A stretch of DNA of 5,782 nt. It comes from Gallicola sp. Its GTDB lineage: Bacteria; Bacillota; Clostridia; Tissierellales; Peptoniphilaceae. The translations under genes were made by a program, and so were the position numbers. The notes under the pieces are model-generated. The model was not told where the DNA came from. It saw only the letters and a program-made list of their open reading frames with translations, and did not search any database. Below are positions 1 to 5,782 of this stretch, piece by piece. The DNA is taken from the NCBI GenBank assembly GCA_012798975.1, contig JAAZME010000180.1, positions 1-5,782 of the forward strand, in the 5' to 3' direction. Within the stretch, counting starts at the first letter, position 1, and each line of letters opens with the position of its first letter.

Positions 1-1361
1 GAACCTTTCAGAATTAAAATGGTTGAACCGATTAAAATGACTACACGTGAAGAGCGAGAAAAAAACTTGAAGATGCAAAGTACAATATGTTTAATCTCAA
101 AGGTGAAGATGTCTATATTGATTTATTAACAGACAGCGGAACAAATGCTATGAGCGATAAACAATGGGCAGGTATAATGGTGGGAGATGAAGCTTATGCA
201 GGTGGTAAAAGTTATTATCATTTACTTGAAGCCGGAAAAGACATCTTCGGTTATGAATTCATTCAACCCGTCCATCAAGGACGAGCTGCCGAGAAAGTCC
301 TCTTCCCTATTATTCTCAAGGAAGATCAGATAGCAATCTCAAACATGTTTTTTGATACTACAAGAGCCCACGTAACACTAGCAGGCGGCAAACCAATAGA
401 CTGTGTATGTTCAGAAGCCAAAAATCCATCAAAATATGCAGATTTTAAAGGAAATATGGATGTAGAAAAACTCGAAGATTTAATCAATAAGCACGGCAAA
501 GAAAATATTGGTATGATTGTAATGACCATAACAAACAACTCCGCTGGTGGTCAGGCTGTTTCTATGGCTAATATTCGACAAGTTTCCGAAATAGCAAAAA
601 AATACGATATATTCTTCAATATCGACGCGGCAAGATTTGCGGAAAATGCTTACTTTATTAAACAGCGGGAAGAGGAGTTCAAAGACAGTTCTATTATAGA
701 TATCATTAGAGAGACCTTTATATATGCTGATGCTTTTACAATGAGTGCAAAAAAAGACGGTATTGTAAATATGGGAGGGCTCATCGGAATAAAATCTAAC
801 ATAGATTTATATCAGGATGTAAAAGAAAGATGTATATCCTATGAAGGATTTATAACATATGGTGGATTGGCAGGAAGAGATCTAGAAGCTTTAGCTATCG
901 GTTTATATGAAGGCATCGATGAACAATACTTAGAATATCGAAATGCTCAAATGGAATACTTGGCATCAAACCTAATGGAAGCCGGCATAGCTATTCAGAA
1001 CCCCGCTGGCGGTCATGGTGTCTACGTAGATGCGAATGCTATGTTCCCTCATATTCCATACTACGAATTTCCTGGTCATACATTATGTATTGAATTATAT
1101 AAAGAAGCCGGAATTCGTACTTGCGACATAGGATCCTTCATGTTAGGAAACGATCCTGTCACAGGTGAGCAAATTAAATCAGAATTTGAATTTTCCCGTT
1201 TAGGAATTCCAAGAAGAGTATATACTCAATCTCATTTTGATGTTATCATCGAAGCTTTAATCAACATTAAAAAACGTGCTCATGACGTTAAGGGATACAA
1301 AATCACATGGGAACCAAAAATCCTTCGTCATTTCCAAGCGCATTTAGAACCTATAAAATAA
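1..1361 (+). pseudogene. tnaA: Tryptophanase (tryptophan indole-lyase), 5' end outside window, frameshifted at codon ~21 of the visible part
   Basis: This is a PLP-dependent beta-eliminating lyase that splits L-tryptophan into indole, pyruvate and ammonia in the cytoplasm. Bases 1-66 read EPFRIKMVEPIK..REEREKN, the family N-terminus. The frame then changes at the A7 run (59-65), and from 66 on the protein is open to the TAA at 1359-1361. Numbered from the Met at 87, visible landmarks are GDEAYAG (33-39), HQGR (63-66), the PLP-ring Asp in NIDAARF (D180), and SAKKD with Schiff-base Lys223. Three positions separate it from tyrosine phenol-lyase: Asp90 in FFDTT (Thr in TPL), Ile348 in DIGS (Arg in TPL) and His415 in LRHF (Phe in TPL). 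All three are the tryptophanase residue. Total length would be about 460 aa, normal for the family. Met87 has no convincing ribosome binding site, so it is unlikely to be the true start. The shift may be a real lesion, a sequencing error, or rescued by slippage. Identity is firm; whether the gene works is open. Confidence 0.9.
59..66 (+). other. Frameshift site in tnaA: A7 run forming an in-frame A_AAA_AAC heptamer
   Basis: Upstream codons are ..GAA AAA AAC in frame with base 1; the downstream family-matching frame starts at 66 (CTT GAA GAT GCA, reading L-E-D-A). One extra A in the run would give [14 protein letters not shown], which aligns without gaps to the N-terminal region I recall for the lyase family (RDERLKKMQEAGYN). 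As it stands, bases 60-66 are A_AAA_AAC in the incoming frame. That is the X_XXY_YYZ form used in programmed -1 frameshifting, and a -1 slip would restore exactly the correct frame. I see this in the sequence; that it slips in the cell is inference. Confidence 0.8.
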
Positions 1362-1364
1362 CTC

Positions 1365-1410
1365 AAAAAGAGATTAAATATTTGAATTAATATATTTAAT
1401 CTCTTTTTTC
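1365..1410 (+). terminator. Perfect 17-bp hairpin with T-run between tnaA and tnaT
   Basis: The left arm at 1365-1381 (AAAAAGAGATTAAATAT) is the exact reverse complement of 1392-1408, with a 10-nt loop and a T-rich tail running on to about 1415. It starts 4 bases after the tnaA stop codon. The stem is very AT-rich, so it may be a leaky intrinsic terminator that lowers tnaT expression relative to tnaA, or a 3'-end stabiliser. I see no separate promoter for tnaT in the 73-bp gap, so tnaT probably depends on read-through of this hairpin. Confidence 0.75.
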
Positions 1411-1422
1411 TTCTTAAAATAT

Positions 1423-1429
1423 AAAGGAG
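1423..1429 (+). promoter_or_regulatory. Ribosome binding site of tnaT
   Basis: AAAGGAG lies 5 nt before the ATG at 1435. It fixes the true start of tnaT there, upstream of the frameshift. The later in-frame ATG at 1476 has no such site, so the longer open stretch that begins there is not the natural gene start. Confidence 0.85.
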
Positions 1430-1485
1430 TTACTATGGATAAGAATTATGAGAAACGTGATTTATTTACATCTAAATGGGGGTTT

Positions 1486-1490
1486 ATCTA
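1486..1490 (+). other. Single-base loss (frameshift) in tnaT TM1
   Basis: TGG GGG TTT ATC is in the starting frame and CTA GCT TGT ATC GGT is the following coding frame, beginning at 1488. One missing base, for example a C between 1488 and 1489, gives GFILACIG, matching the family. A missing G in the G5 run at 1478-1482 is possible but would give the poorer fit GVYLACIG. Confidence 0.85.
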
Positions 1491-2090
1491 GCTTGTATCG
1501 GTTCTGCCGTTGGAATGGGAAATATCTGGCTGTTCCCTTTTAGAGTAGGACAATTTGGCGGTTTTGCATTTCTGATTCCCTATTTTATATTTATAGCTTT
1601 AATCGGATATACAGGTGTCGTCGAAGAAATGGTTTTTGGCCGTTCTATGCGGACTGGCCCTCTTGGTGCTTTTACAAAGGCAACTCAAACTAGGGGCAGC
1701 AATGCAGGCAAGGTTATTGGCTGGATTCCAATCATAGGCTCCCTTGGTATTGCTATCGGTTATTCTATTGTCGTAGGGTGGATAATACGTTTTACAGTAG
1801 GTTCTTTTACAGGATCGATGTTAAGTACAGCAGATAGCGGTGCATATTTCTCTAGTATAGCAGGCAGTTTTGGAAGTATGACTTGGCATATCTCTGCAAT
1901 TGTAATTACAGCCGTAATAATGATTGCTGGAGTATCTTCAGGTATAGAAAAAGTAAATCGATTTTTGATGCCTGCCTTCTTTCTATTATTCGTAATTTTA
2001 GCAGTGCGTTCATTTATGTTACCCGGTTCTTCAGCTGGATATGAGTTTATGTTTCGCCCAGATTTCTCAAAACTTTTAGATATCAAGACA

Positions 2091-2093
2091 TAG
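2091..2093 (+). other. In-frame amber codon in tnaT (Trp220 TGG to TAG)
   Basis: Coding frame is unchanged on both sides: DIKT before and VFALGQAFF after. NSS proteins commonly carry Trp just before this TM6 segment, and a single G-to-A change converts TGG to TAG. The neighbouring nrdD gene uses TAG as its ordinary stop, so TAG is very likely a real stop in this genome. Confidence 0.85.
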
Positions 2094-2757
2094 GTCTTTG
2101 CACTCGGGCAAGCGTTTTTCTCACTTTCCTTAGCTGGTAGCGGAACAATTGTCTATGGCAGCTATTTAAGCGATAAGTCTGATGCGCCTTCCAACGCGAA
2201 ATACATAGCTATATTTGATACGTTAGCCGCTATGTTAGCTGCTTTAGTAATACTGCCCGCTGTGTTTTCCTTTAGTATTGAACCCACGGCCGGACCTCCT
2301 CTAATGTTTATAACTATGCCAGAAGTTTTTAAGCAGATGCCCGGTGGATTTATTTTTGCGATATTGTTCTTTGTTGCTGTATTGTTTGCTGGTATCTCTT
2401 CTTTAATCAATCTTTATGAGACACCTGTTGAACTGCTTCAGCAAAAATTCAAATTAAAGAGATCTACATCTGTTTTTATAATACTCGCAATCGGATTTCT
2501 TGTTGGGATCTTTATCCAAGATGCTGCTAAACTTGGGTTATGGATGGATGTCATCAGTATATACGTTATCCCTCTGGGAGCTCTCTTAGCAGGTGTCATG
2601 TTCTTTTGGGTTTTGTCAAAAGATTTTGCATTACAAGCCGTCAATAAAGGTGCATTAAAACCTTTAGGCGAGCAGTATTATATTCATGGTAAATATGTAT
2701 ACTGCGGTCTAACTCTTCTCGTCTATATACTAGGAATTTTTTACGGTGGCATTGGAT

Positions 2758-2793
2758 AATTAAAACAGGGTAGACATCTACCCTGTTTTAATT
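2758..2793. terminator. Bidirectional terminator between convergent tnaT and nrdG
   Basis: The arm at 2758-2774 (AATTAAAACAGGGTAGA) is an exact reverse complement of 2777-2793. The two central bases cannot by themselves form a loop, so the real loop is probably 4 nt (ACAT). A GC-rich core (CAGGGT/ACCCTG) is flanked by an A-run on one side and a T-run on the other, so it reads as core plus U-tail in both directions. It overlaps the end of the tnaT stop codon and lies 6 bases from the nrdG stop, so it can end both transcripts. Confidence 0.9.
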
Positions 2794-2799
2794 TATTCT

Positions 2800-3303
2800 T
2801 TATTCTTTTCTATCGGTCCATAAAACAATCTGCTTTTCTAGTCTAGTTTGAACTAGATCGATAATCCTCTGATTAGAAGATCCTCTAAACTGCAGCGTCA
2901 AATCTTTAAGTTCTTCTACAAAAGGTCCATCTACTAAAACATCGCATAAGTGAAGGAGTTTCTTATTTTCTTCATTTTGTATCAAGTATTCAAATGTATA
3001 TCCTGAATAAATCCAAATGCTTTTATTCGAATTATTCTTTATTTCTCTGACGATCGAAAGGAGACCTTCTGTATTTTCAAAAGGTTCTCCACCTAAGATT
3101 GTCAATCCGTTATTCACAGTGTTATTTAAATACTTCAAAATTTGTTTTGTCTCTTCTTCTCCCCACACCGACCCGAAATTAAAATCCTGATATTCTTTAT
3201 TAAAACAATTTTTGCAGTTGCGGCTGCATCCTGTGACAAAAATACTGGACCGGATACCCGGCCCATTTGCAATATCAAACTCTCTTATTTGTCCATATCT
3301 CAT
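2800..3303 (-). CDS. nrdG: Anaerobic ribonucleoside-triphosphate reductase-activating protein (radical SAM)
   Basis: This protein uses S-adenosylmethionine and a [4Fe-4S] cluster to make the glycyl radical on NrdD. At 167 aa it has the usual NrdG length. The cluster motif CSRNCKNC lies at 26-33 (CX3CX2C) after the typical start MRYGQIREFDIANGPGIRSS. The SAM-contact motif GGEPF is at 71-75. VDGPF (124-128) and LQFRGSSNQRIID (137-149) are the NrdG C-terminal signatures. The start at 3303 is supported by AGGAG (3309-3313), 5 nt upstream, which overlaps the nrdD stop codon. The gap to nrdD is 8 bp, so the two are co-transcribed and probably translationally coupled. The gene runs into the terminator it shares with tnaT. 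No lesion is visible. Confidence 0.97.
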   Translation of the reverse strand: MRYGQIREFDIANGPGIRSSIFVTGCSRNCKNCFNKEYQDFNFGSVWGEEETKQILKYLNNTVNNGLTILGGEPFENTEGLLSIVREIKNNSNKSIWIYSGYTFEYLIQNEENKKLLHLCDVLVDGPFVEELKDLTLQFRGSSNQRIIDLVQTRLEKQIVLWTDRKE

Positions 3304-3308
3304 AATAA

Positions 3309-3313
3309 CTCCT
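3309..3313 (-). promoter_or_regulatory. Ribosome binding site of nrdG, overlapping the nrdD stop
   Basis: On the minus strand the junction reads TAGGAGTTATTATG: the nrdD stop TAG supplies the first two bases of AGGAG, and the nrdG ATG follows after 5 nt. Ribosomes finishing nrdD therefore end on the nrdG initiation site, which favours coupled synthesis of enzyme and activase. Confidence 0.85.
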
Positions 3314-5435
3314 AAATATGAAGTACTCTGTTTTTAATTTCCTTTGTTTTTCCTTCATTCCAGAAATTCTCGCCTAAATATCCGCAGGTTCTTCTTGTAA
3401 CATTCATTGTAGAATGATCCTTATTACCGCATTGCGGGCATTGCCACTCTCCCTCATCGTTAATAATAATTTCTCCGTCAAATCCACACTCTTGGCAGTA
3501 ATCTGATTTTGTATTAAATTCAGCATACTGAATATGCTCATATATATAATTAACCATGGTTTCAAGGGCTTCTAAATTATTACTCATATTCGGAATTTCC
3601 ACGTAGGAAATACATCCGCCTTTTGAAAGCTGCTGGAATTCTGCTTCAAAGTCAAACTTTTCGAATGCTGAAATTTCTTCTCGTACATCCACATGGAAAG
3701 AGTTGGTATAATATCCTTTGTCGGTGATATTTTCTATCTTTCCAAATCTTTTTACATCTTTATCCGCAAATTTATAGCATAAAGATTCCGCAGGTGTTCC
3801 GTAAAGCGCGAATCCTAATCCTGTTTCTTCTTTCCATTCGCTGATCTTTCGATTCATTACTTCCATTATTTTTAAAGCAAATCTTTTTCCGCTGGGAGCC
3901 GTTTGAGAAACGCCTTTTACTAACAATGTAGCTTCGTATATCCCGATATAGCCAAGTGTTACCGTTGCATAGCCTCCTGTTAAAAGAGGGGCAATAGACT
4001 CATGCTGGCCAAGTCTTGCTATGGCTCCATGCTGCCAGTGGATTGGAGAGGAATCGCTTGTCACTGTTTTTAAGTGATCATATCTCATAATCCCTGCTTT
4101 TTTACAAAGCTCTAATCTCTTTTCTAATATTTCAAAGAATTTATCTTCATCTCCATCAGATAGAATACCTATTTGAGGAAGATTTATGGTACATACACCT
4201 ATATTAAAGCGGCCGTTAAACTGATAATTTCCTTCCTGATCTTTCCATGGAGAAAGGAATGCTCTGCATCCCATAGGAGAAAATACATTGCCTTCGTAGT
4301 TTTCTCTCATTTTTTTTGCAGATATATAGTCAGGATACATTCTCTTTGCTGTACATCGGATAGCTAATTGTGTTAAATAATAGTATTCTGAACCATGGTT
4401 TACGTTATTATCGTCCAATACATAGATTAATTTCGGGAATGCGGGTGTTACATATACTCCTGCTTCATTTTTTATTCCTTGGATACGCTGTTTTAAGATT
4501 TCTTCAATAATATCAGCCGTTTCGTTTTTAAAATCGTCTCCTTCTTCGATATACATAAATAAAGTCACGAAAGGGGCTTGACCATTGCTTGTCATTAAGG
4601 TATTAATCTGATATTGGATTGTTTGGATACCAGACTCTAGATCTTTTTTTGTCATTTTATCTGCCATAGCAGATGCCAGCTCTTGATTTCCTAACGTTTC
4701 AAAAGCAAGTTTGTAGTTTTTCTCATAGCTTTTTCTTAAGTACTTGCCTAAACAGCGGATATCGATACTTTGACCGCCATACTGATTGGAAGCTATTTGG
4801 GCGATAATCTGCGTCATCACATTGCAGGCTACTTGGAAAGATTTTGGTGTTTCGATTAATTTTCCGTTTACAACTGTCCCTTTGTCCAGCATATCTTCCA
4901 TATTTACCAAACAGCAGTTAAACATCGGCTGAATAATATAATCCATATCATGAAGATGTATTGCTCCTTCGTCATGAGCTTCCAATAAATCTGTAGGGAT
5001 CATTTTTCTGCGGGCAATATCTTTTGAAACTTCCCCTGCAATCAAATCTCTTTGTGTGGAAGCAATGACAGGATTCTTATTGGAATTTTCTTCCATAACA
5101 GATTCGTTGTCTTTTTGCAGCAAACCGATAATACTTTCGTCTGTAGTATTGCTTTCTCTTTTAAAACGCTGTACAGCCTTATAGTTTTCATAGGCTCTTG
5201 CTGTTGCAGGATTATTGTATTGAATAAGTTTATAGTAAACTTGTTCCTCTATATCGTATATTGAAAATGTTTTATCGCTGCTTTTTGCATTATCTTCAAT
5301 TTCATAAGCGATGCGGTCTGCTAAGCCTTCTTGAAAAACTCCTGTACTGCTGCTCATCGCCTTTTCAATAGCCAATACGATTTTTTCTTTATTAAATGGA
5401 ACTTGTTCTCCGCTTCTTTTATATACCTTAATCAT
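3312..5435 (-). CDS. nrdD: Anaerobic (class III) ribonucleoside-triphosphate reductase
   Basis: This cytoplasmic, oxygen-sensitive glycyl-radical enzyme reduces ribonucleoside triphosphates to dNTPs, normally with formate as reductant. At 707 aa it is full length. An ATP-cone covers about residues 1-90 (MIKVYKRSGEQVPFNKEKI at the start), the allosteric activity domain. The barrel holds the active-site cysteines: C174/C175 in MFNCCLVNMED, and C390 in GCRAFLSPW. Other conserved blocks are SPIHWQHGAIARL (463-475) and GYYTNSFHVDV (574-584). The C-terminus has a zinc site from C647, C650, C666 and C669 (CQEC...CPQC). The radical loop RRTCGYLG (681-688) has Gly685 as the expected radical residue. 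The start at 5435 is fixed by AGGAGG 7 nt upstream. It is followed by nrdG. Promoter, NrdR boxes and a structured leader lie upstream. No lesion or missing key residue is visible. Confidence 0.98.
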   Translation of the reverse strand: MIKVYKRSGEQVPFNKEKIVLAIEKAMSSSTGVFQEGLADRIAYEIEDNAKSSDKTFSIYDIEEQVYYKLIQYNNPATARAYENYKAVQRFKRESNTTDESIIGLLQKDNESVMEENSNKNPVIASTQRDLIAGEVSKDIARRKMIPTDLLEAHDEGAIHLHDMDYIIQPMFNCCLVNMEDMLDKGTVVNGKLIETPKSFQVACNVMTQIIAQIASNQYGGQSIDIRCLGKYLRKSYEKNYKLAFETLGNQELASAMADKMTKKDLESGIQTIQYQINTLMTSNGQAPFVTLFMYIEEGDDFKNETADIIEEILKQRIQGIKNEAGVYVTPAFPKLIYVLDDNNVNHGSEYYYLTQLAIRCTAKRMYPDYISAKKMRENYEGNVFSPMGCRAFLSPWKDQEGNYQFNGRFNIGVCTINLPQIGILSDGDEDKFFEILEKRLELCKKAGIMRYDHLKTVTSDSSPIHWQHGAIARLGQHESIAPLLTGGYATVTLGYIGIYEATLLVKGVSQTAPSGKRFALKIMEVMNRKISEWKEETGLGFALYGTPAESLCYKFADKDVKRFGKIENITDKGYYTNSFHVDVREEISAFEKFDFEAEFQQLSKGGCISYVEIPNMSNNLEALETMVNYIYEHIQYAEFNTKSDYCQECGFDGEIIINDEGEWQCPQCGNKDHSTMNVTRRTCGYLGENFWNEGKTKEIKNRVLHI

Positions 5436-5442
5436 AATCCTG

Positions 5443-5448
5443 CCTCCT
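5443..5448 (-). promoter_or_regulatory. Ribosome binding site of nrdD
   Basis: A full AGGAGG lies 7 nt before the ATG at 5435. It is unusual because five of its six bases fall in the 3' arm of a hairpin (5444-5462), so initiation may depend on opening that structure. Confidence 0.9.
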
Positions 5449-5462
5449 ATTTATAATAGGAG
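5444..5462 (-). promoter_or_regulatory. Hairpin sequestering the nrdD Shine-Dalgarno sequence
   Basis: On the minus strand CTCCTATT (5462-5455) is the exact reverse complement of AATAGGAG (5451-5444), with an ATA loop. The 8-bp stem covers most of the AGGAGG. Such a structure would reduce ribosome access. The stem is short and its loop-closing pairs are A-U, so it is probably in equilibrium with the open state rather than locked. Confidence 0.6.
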
Positions 5463-5518
5463 TAATGCTTATATCATAATATATAATTTTATATACCATG
5501 GTATAGGTATTACCCCTA
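5457..5518 (-). promoter_or_regulatory. Alternative leader pairing that would free the nrdD Shine-Dalgarno
   Basis: In the nrdD leader RNA, UAGGGGUAAU (5518-5509) can pair with AUUACUCCUA (5466-5457) over 10 bp including one G-U. The second segment contains the anti-Shine-Dalgarno arm of the 5444-5462 hairpin, so the two structures exclude each other. The intervening loop (5467-5508) holds the TATACCATGGTATA palindrome, which can form its own small hairpin. The layout resembles a translational on/off switch. The pairing is seen in the sequence; the switching role and any ligand are inference. Confidence 0.4.
5492..5505. repeat. 14-bp perfect palindrome TATACCATGGTATA
   Basis: This perfect inverted repeat lies in the transcribed leader of nrdD, about 36-49 bp downstream of the inferred transcription start. 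It could be a repressor site acting as a roadblock, or an RNA hairpin (5-bp stem with CATG loop) inside the leader structure. It does not resemble an NrdR box, and I cannot assign a factor. Confidence 0.5.
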
Positions 5519-5547
5519 CGAGTTATAATGTATTTTCTAGCAAATTC

Positions 5548-5576
5548 ATTATAACGCGTAACAGTATATTTAGCAA
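5548..5576 (-). promoter_or_regulatory. nrdDG promoter
   Basis: On the minus strand, -35 TTGCTA (5576-5571; 4 of 6 to TTGACA) and -10 TATAAT (5553-5548; 6 of 6) are separated by exactly 17 bp. Transcription should begin near 5541, giving a leader of about 105 nt. The -35 forms part of the downstream NrdR-like box, which fits repression by blocking RNA polymerase. Confidence 0.75.
5561..5576. promoter_or_regulatory. NrdR box 2 (degenerate), overlapping the -35
   Basis: The plus strand reads ACAGTATATTTAGCAA; either strand matches the NrdR consensus acaCwATATAtwGtgt at about 11 of 16 positions. Its centre is exactly 31 bp from the strong box, the paired spacing typical of NrdR operators. The spacing is what makes this weak match believable. 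Confidence 0.6.
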
Positions 5577-5591
5577 TCACAAGATGTCGAA

Positions 5592-5607
5592 CCACTATAT
5601 ATAGTGT
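5592..5607. promoter_or_regulatory. NrdR box 1 (strong)
   Basis: CCACTATATATAGTGT matches the NrdR consensus at 15 of 16 positions and contains the 14-bp perfect palindrome CACTATATATAGTG (5593-5606). NrdR is the ATP/dATP-sensing ATP-cone repressor of ribonucleotide reductase operons. The box lies just upstream of the nrdD -35, so nrdDG is very likely in the NrdR regulon. The nrdR gene itself is not in the window. Confidence 0.85.
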
Positions 5608-5782
5608 TATTTCATATTTATTCAAAGAACCTTTCATAAGCTGATATATTTTGGAGAATTATACATTATTTCTAATAATGAAATTGAATCTAAAAATATA
5701 ATCTACATATTGTGGTCACCATGTTTTTATATTAACGTATATTTCTTCTTGAATAAAACAAAATCGGCATCTTAATGGCACA
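5608..5782. other. AT-rich intergenic sequence upstream of the nrd operator, no gene seen
   Basis: I find no credible coding sequence or convincing promoter here. One small inverted repeat is visible at 5664-5680 (CATTATT, TCT loop, AATAATG). At the right edge, the minus strand reads AAGATGCCGATTTTGTTTT (5772-5754). This looks like the 3' arm and U-tail of an intrinsic terminator for a minus-strand gene beyond the window, but the partner arm is not visible. nrdDG is therefore probably the start of its own transcription unit. Confidence 0.5.

Larger units (their letters stand above)
1435..2759 (+). pseudogene. tnaT: Sodium-dependent (NSS/SNF family) transporter, probable tryptophan symporter, broken by a frameshift and an amber codon
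   Basis: Reading from the ATG at 1435 gives MDKNYEKRDLFTSKWGFI and then TAG at 1489. Supplying one base near 1486-1490 restores GFILACIGSAVGMGNIW, the NSS TM1 signature whose unwound centre binds substrate and Na+. In that frame codon 220 is TAG (2091-2093) where the family has Trp, and reading continues through VFALGQAFFSLSLAGSG (TM6) to the TAA at 2757-2759. The corrected length is 441 aa, usual for bacterial NSS proteins, with about 11 hydrophobic segments. TM8 (about 309-325) ends in the ISSLINLYETPVE stretch. The position directly behind tryptophanase suggests tryptophan uptake, as in other tna loci; the substrate is inferred from context only. Truncation at codon 18 or 220 would leave no working carrier. 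Restart at 1476 or 2232 would give only pieces. Confidence 0.9.

Noticed and set aside
87..1361. Taking Met87 as the true start of tryptophanase
   Set aside because: There is no ribosome binding site before it, and the clear family N-terminus lies directly upstream in another frame. A Met87 start would drop at least 29 conserved residues.
1..1361. Calling the lyase tyrosine phenol-lyase
   Set aside because: The [12 protein letters not shown] stretch resembles that enzyme, but the three discriminating positions are Asp, Ile and His (tryptophanase) rather than Thr, Arg and Phe.
2091..2093. Pyrrolysine or reassigned TAG in tnaT
   Set aside because: NSS carriers are not known pyrrolysine proteins, the expected residue is Trp, nrdD ends with TAG, and the gene has a frameshift as well.
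1476..2759. Two separate transporter genes (1476-2093 and 2232-2759)
   Set aside because: Both lie in one frame, split only by the TAG at 2091, and together with 1435-1488 make one standard NSS protein. Neither piece has its own ribosome binding site.
5528..5543. A third NrdR box on the minus strand (TTGCTAGAAAATACAT), 33 bp from box 2
   Set aside because: Only about 7 of 16 consensus positions fit and the spacing is off. It shares TTGCTA and nearby bases with box 2, which may be an old imperfect duplication or chance.
5428..5637. A 69-codon open frame on the minus strand upstream of nrdD
   Set aside because: It runs through the NrdR boxes, the promoter, the leader and the nrdD ribosome binding site, has no recognisable domain, and overlaps the nrdD start. 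It is a chance frame in AT-rich DNA.

Overview
The window looks like chromosomal DNA from a low-GC, strictly or facultatively anaerobic Firmicute of the Clostridia/Tissierellia type. The basis is AT-rich spacers and codons, strong AGGAGG-type ribosome binding sites, a tryptophanase of the anaerobe type, and an oxygen-sensitive class III ribonucleotide reductase. The genus cannot be named from this sequence alone.

Left half (1-2759, + strand): a tryptophan-catabolism module, tnaA (tryptophanase) followed by tnaT (an NSS-family sodium:amino-acid symporter, probably for tryptophan). Both genes are damaged as read here. tnaA enters the window already in frame at base 1 and changes frame at an A7 run (59-65). 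The rest of the enzyme (87-1361) is open and keeps its catalytic residues. tnaT starts at 1435 behind a good ribosome binding site but loses frame near 1486-1490. It also carries an in-frame TAG (2091-2093) in place of a family-typical Trp codon just before TM6. Once the frame is corrected it is a full-length, 441-codon transporter. A 17-bp perfect hairpin with a T-run lies between the two genes, and a second strong hairpin follows tnaT.

Right half (2800-5435, - strand): an intact anaerobic ribonucleotide reductase operon. nrdD encodes the glycyl-radical reductase (707 aa) and nrdG its radical-SAM activase (167 aa). The two genes are 8 bp apart, and the nrdG ribosome binding site overlaps the nrdD stop codon. 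The operon converges on tnaT, and the hairpin at 2758-2793 can serve both directions.

Regulatory region (5436-5782): the nrdD promoter is readable (TTGCTA - 17 bp - TATAAT). Two NrdR-type boxes 31 bp apart centre to centre sit on and upstream of the -35. The leader is about 105 nt. In it the Shine-Dalgarno sequence forms the 3' arm of an 8-bp hairpin, and an upstream leader segment can pair with the anti-Shine-Dalgarno arm instead. This possible two-state RNA switch is the least expected element in the window. The other main point is the contrast between two broken tna genes and about 2.6 kb of undamaged nrd coding sequence beside them.
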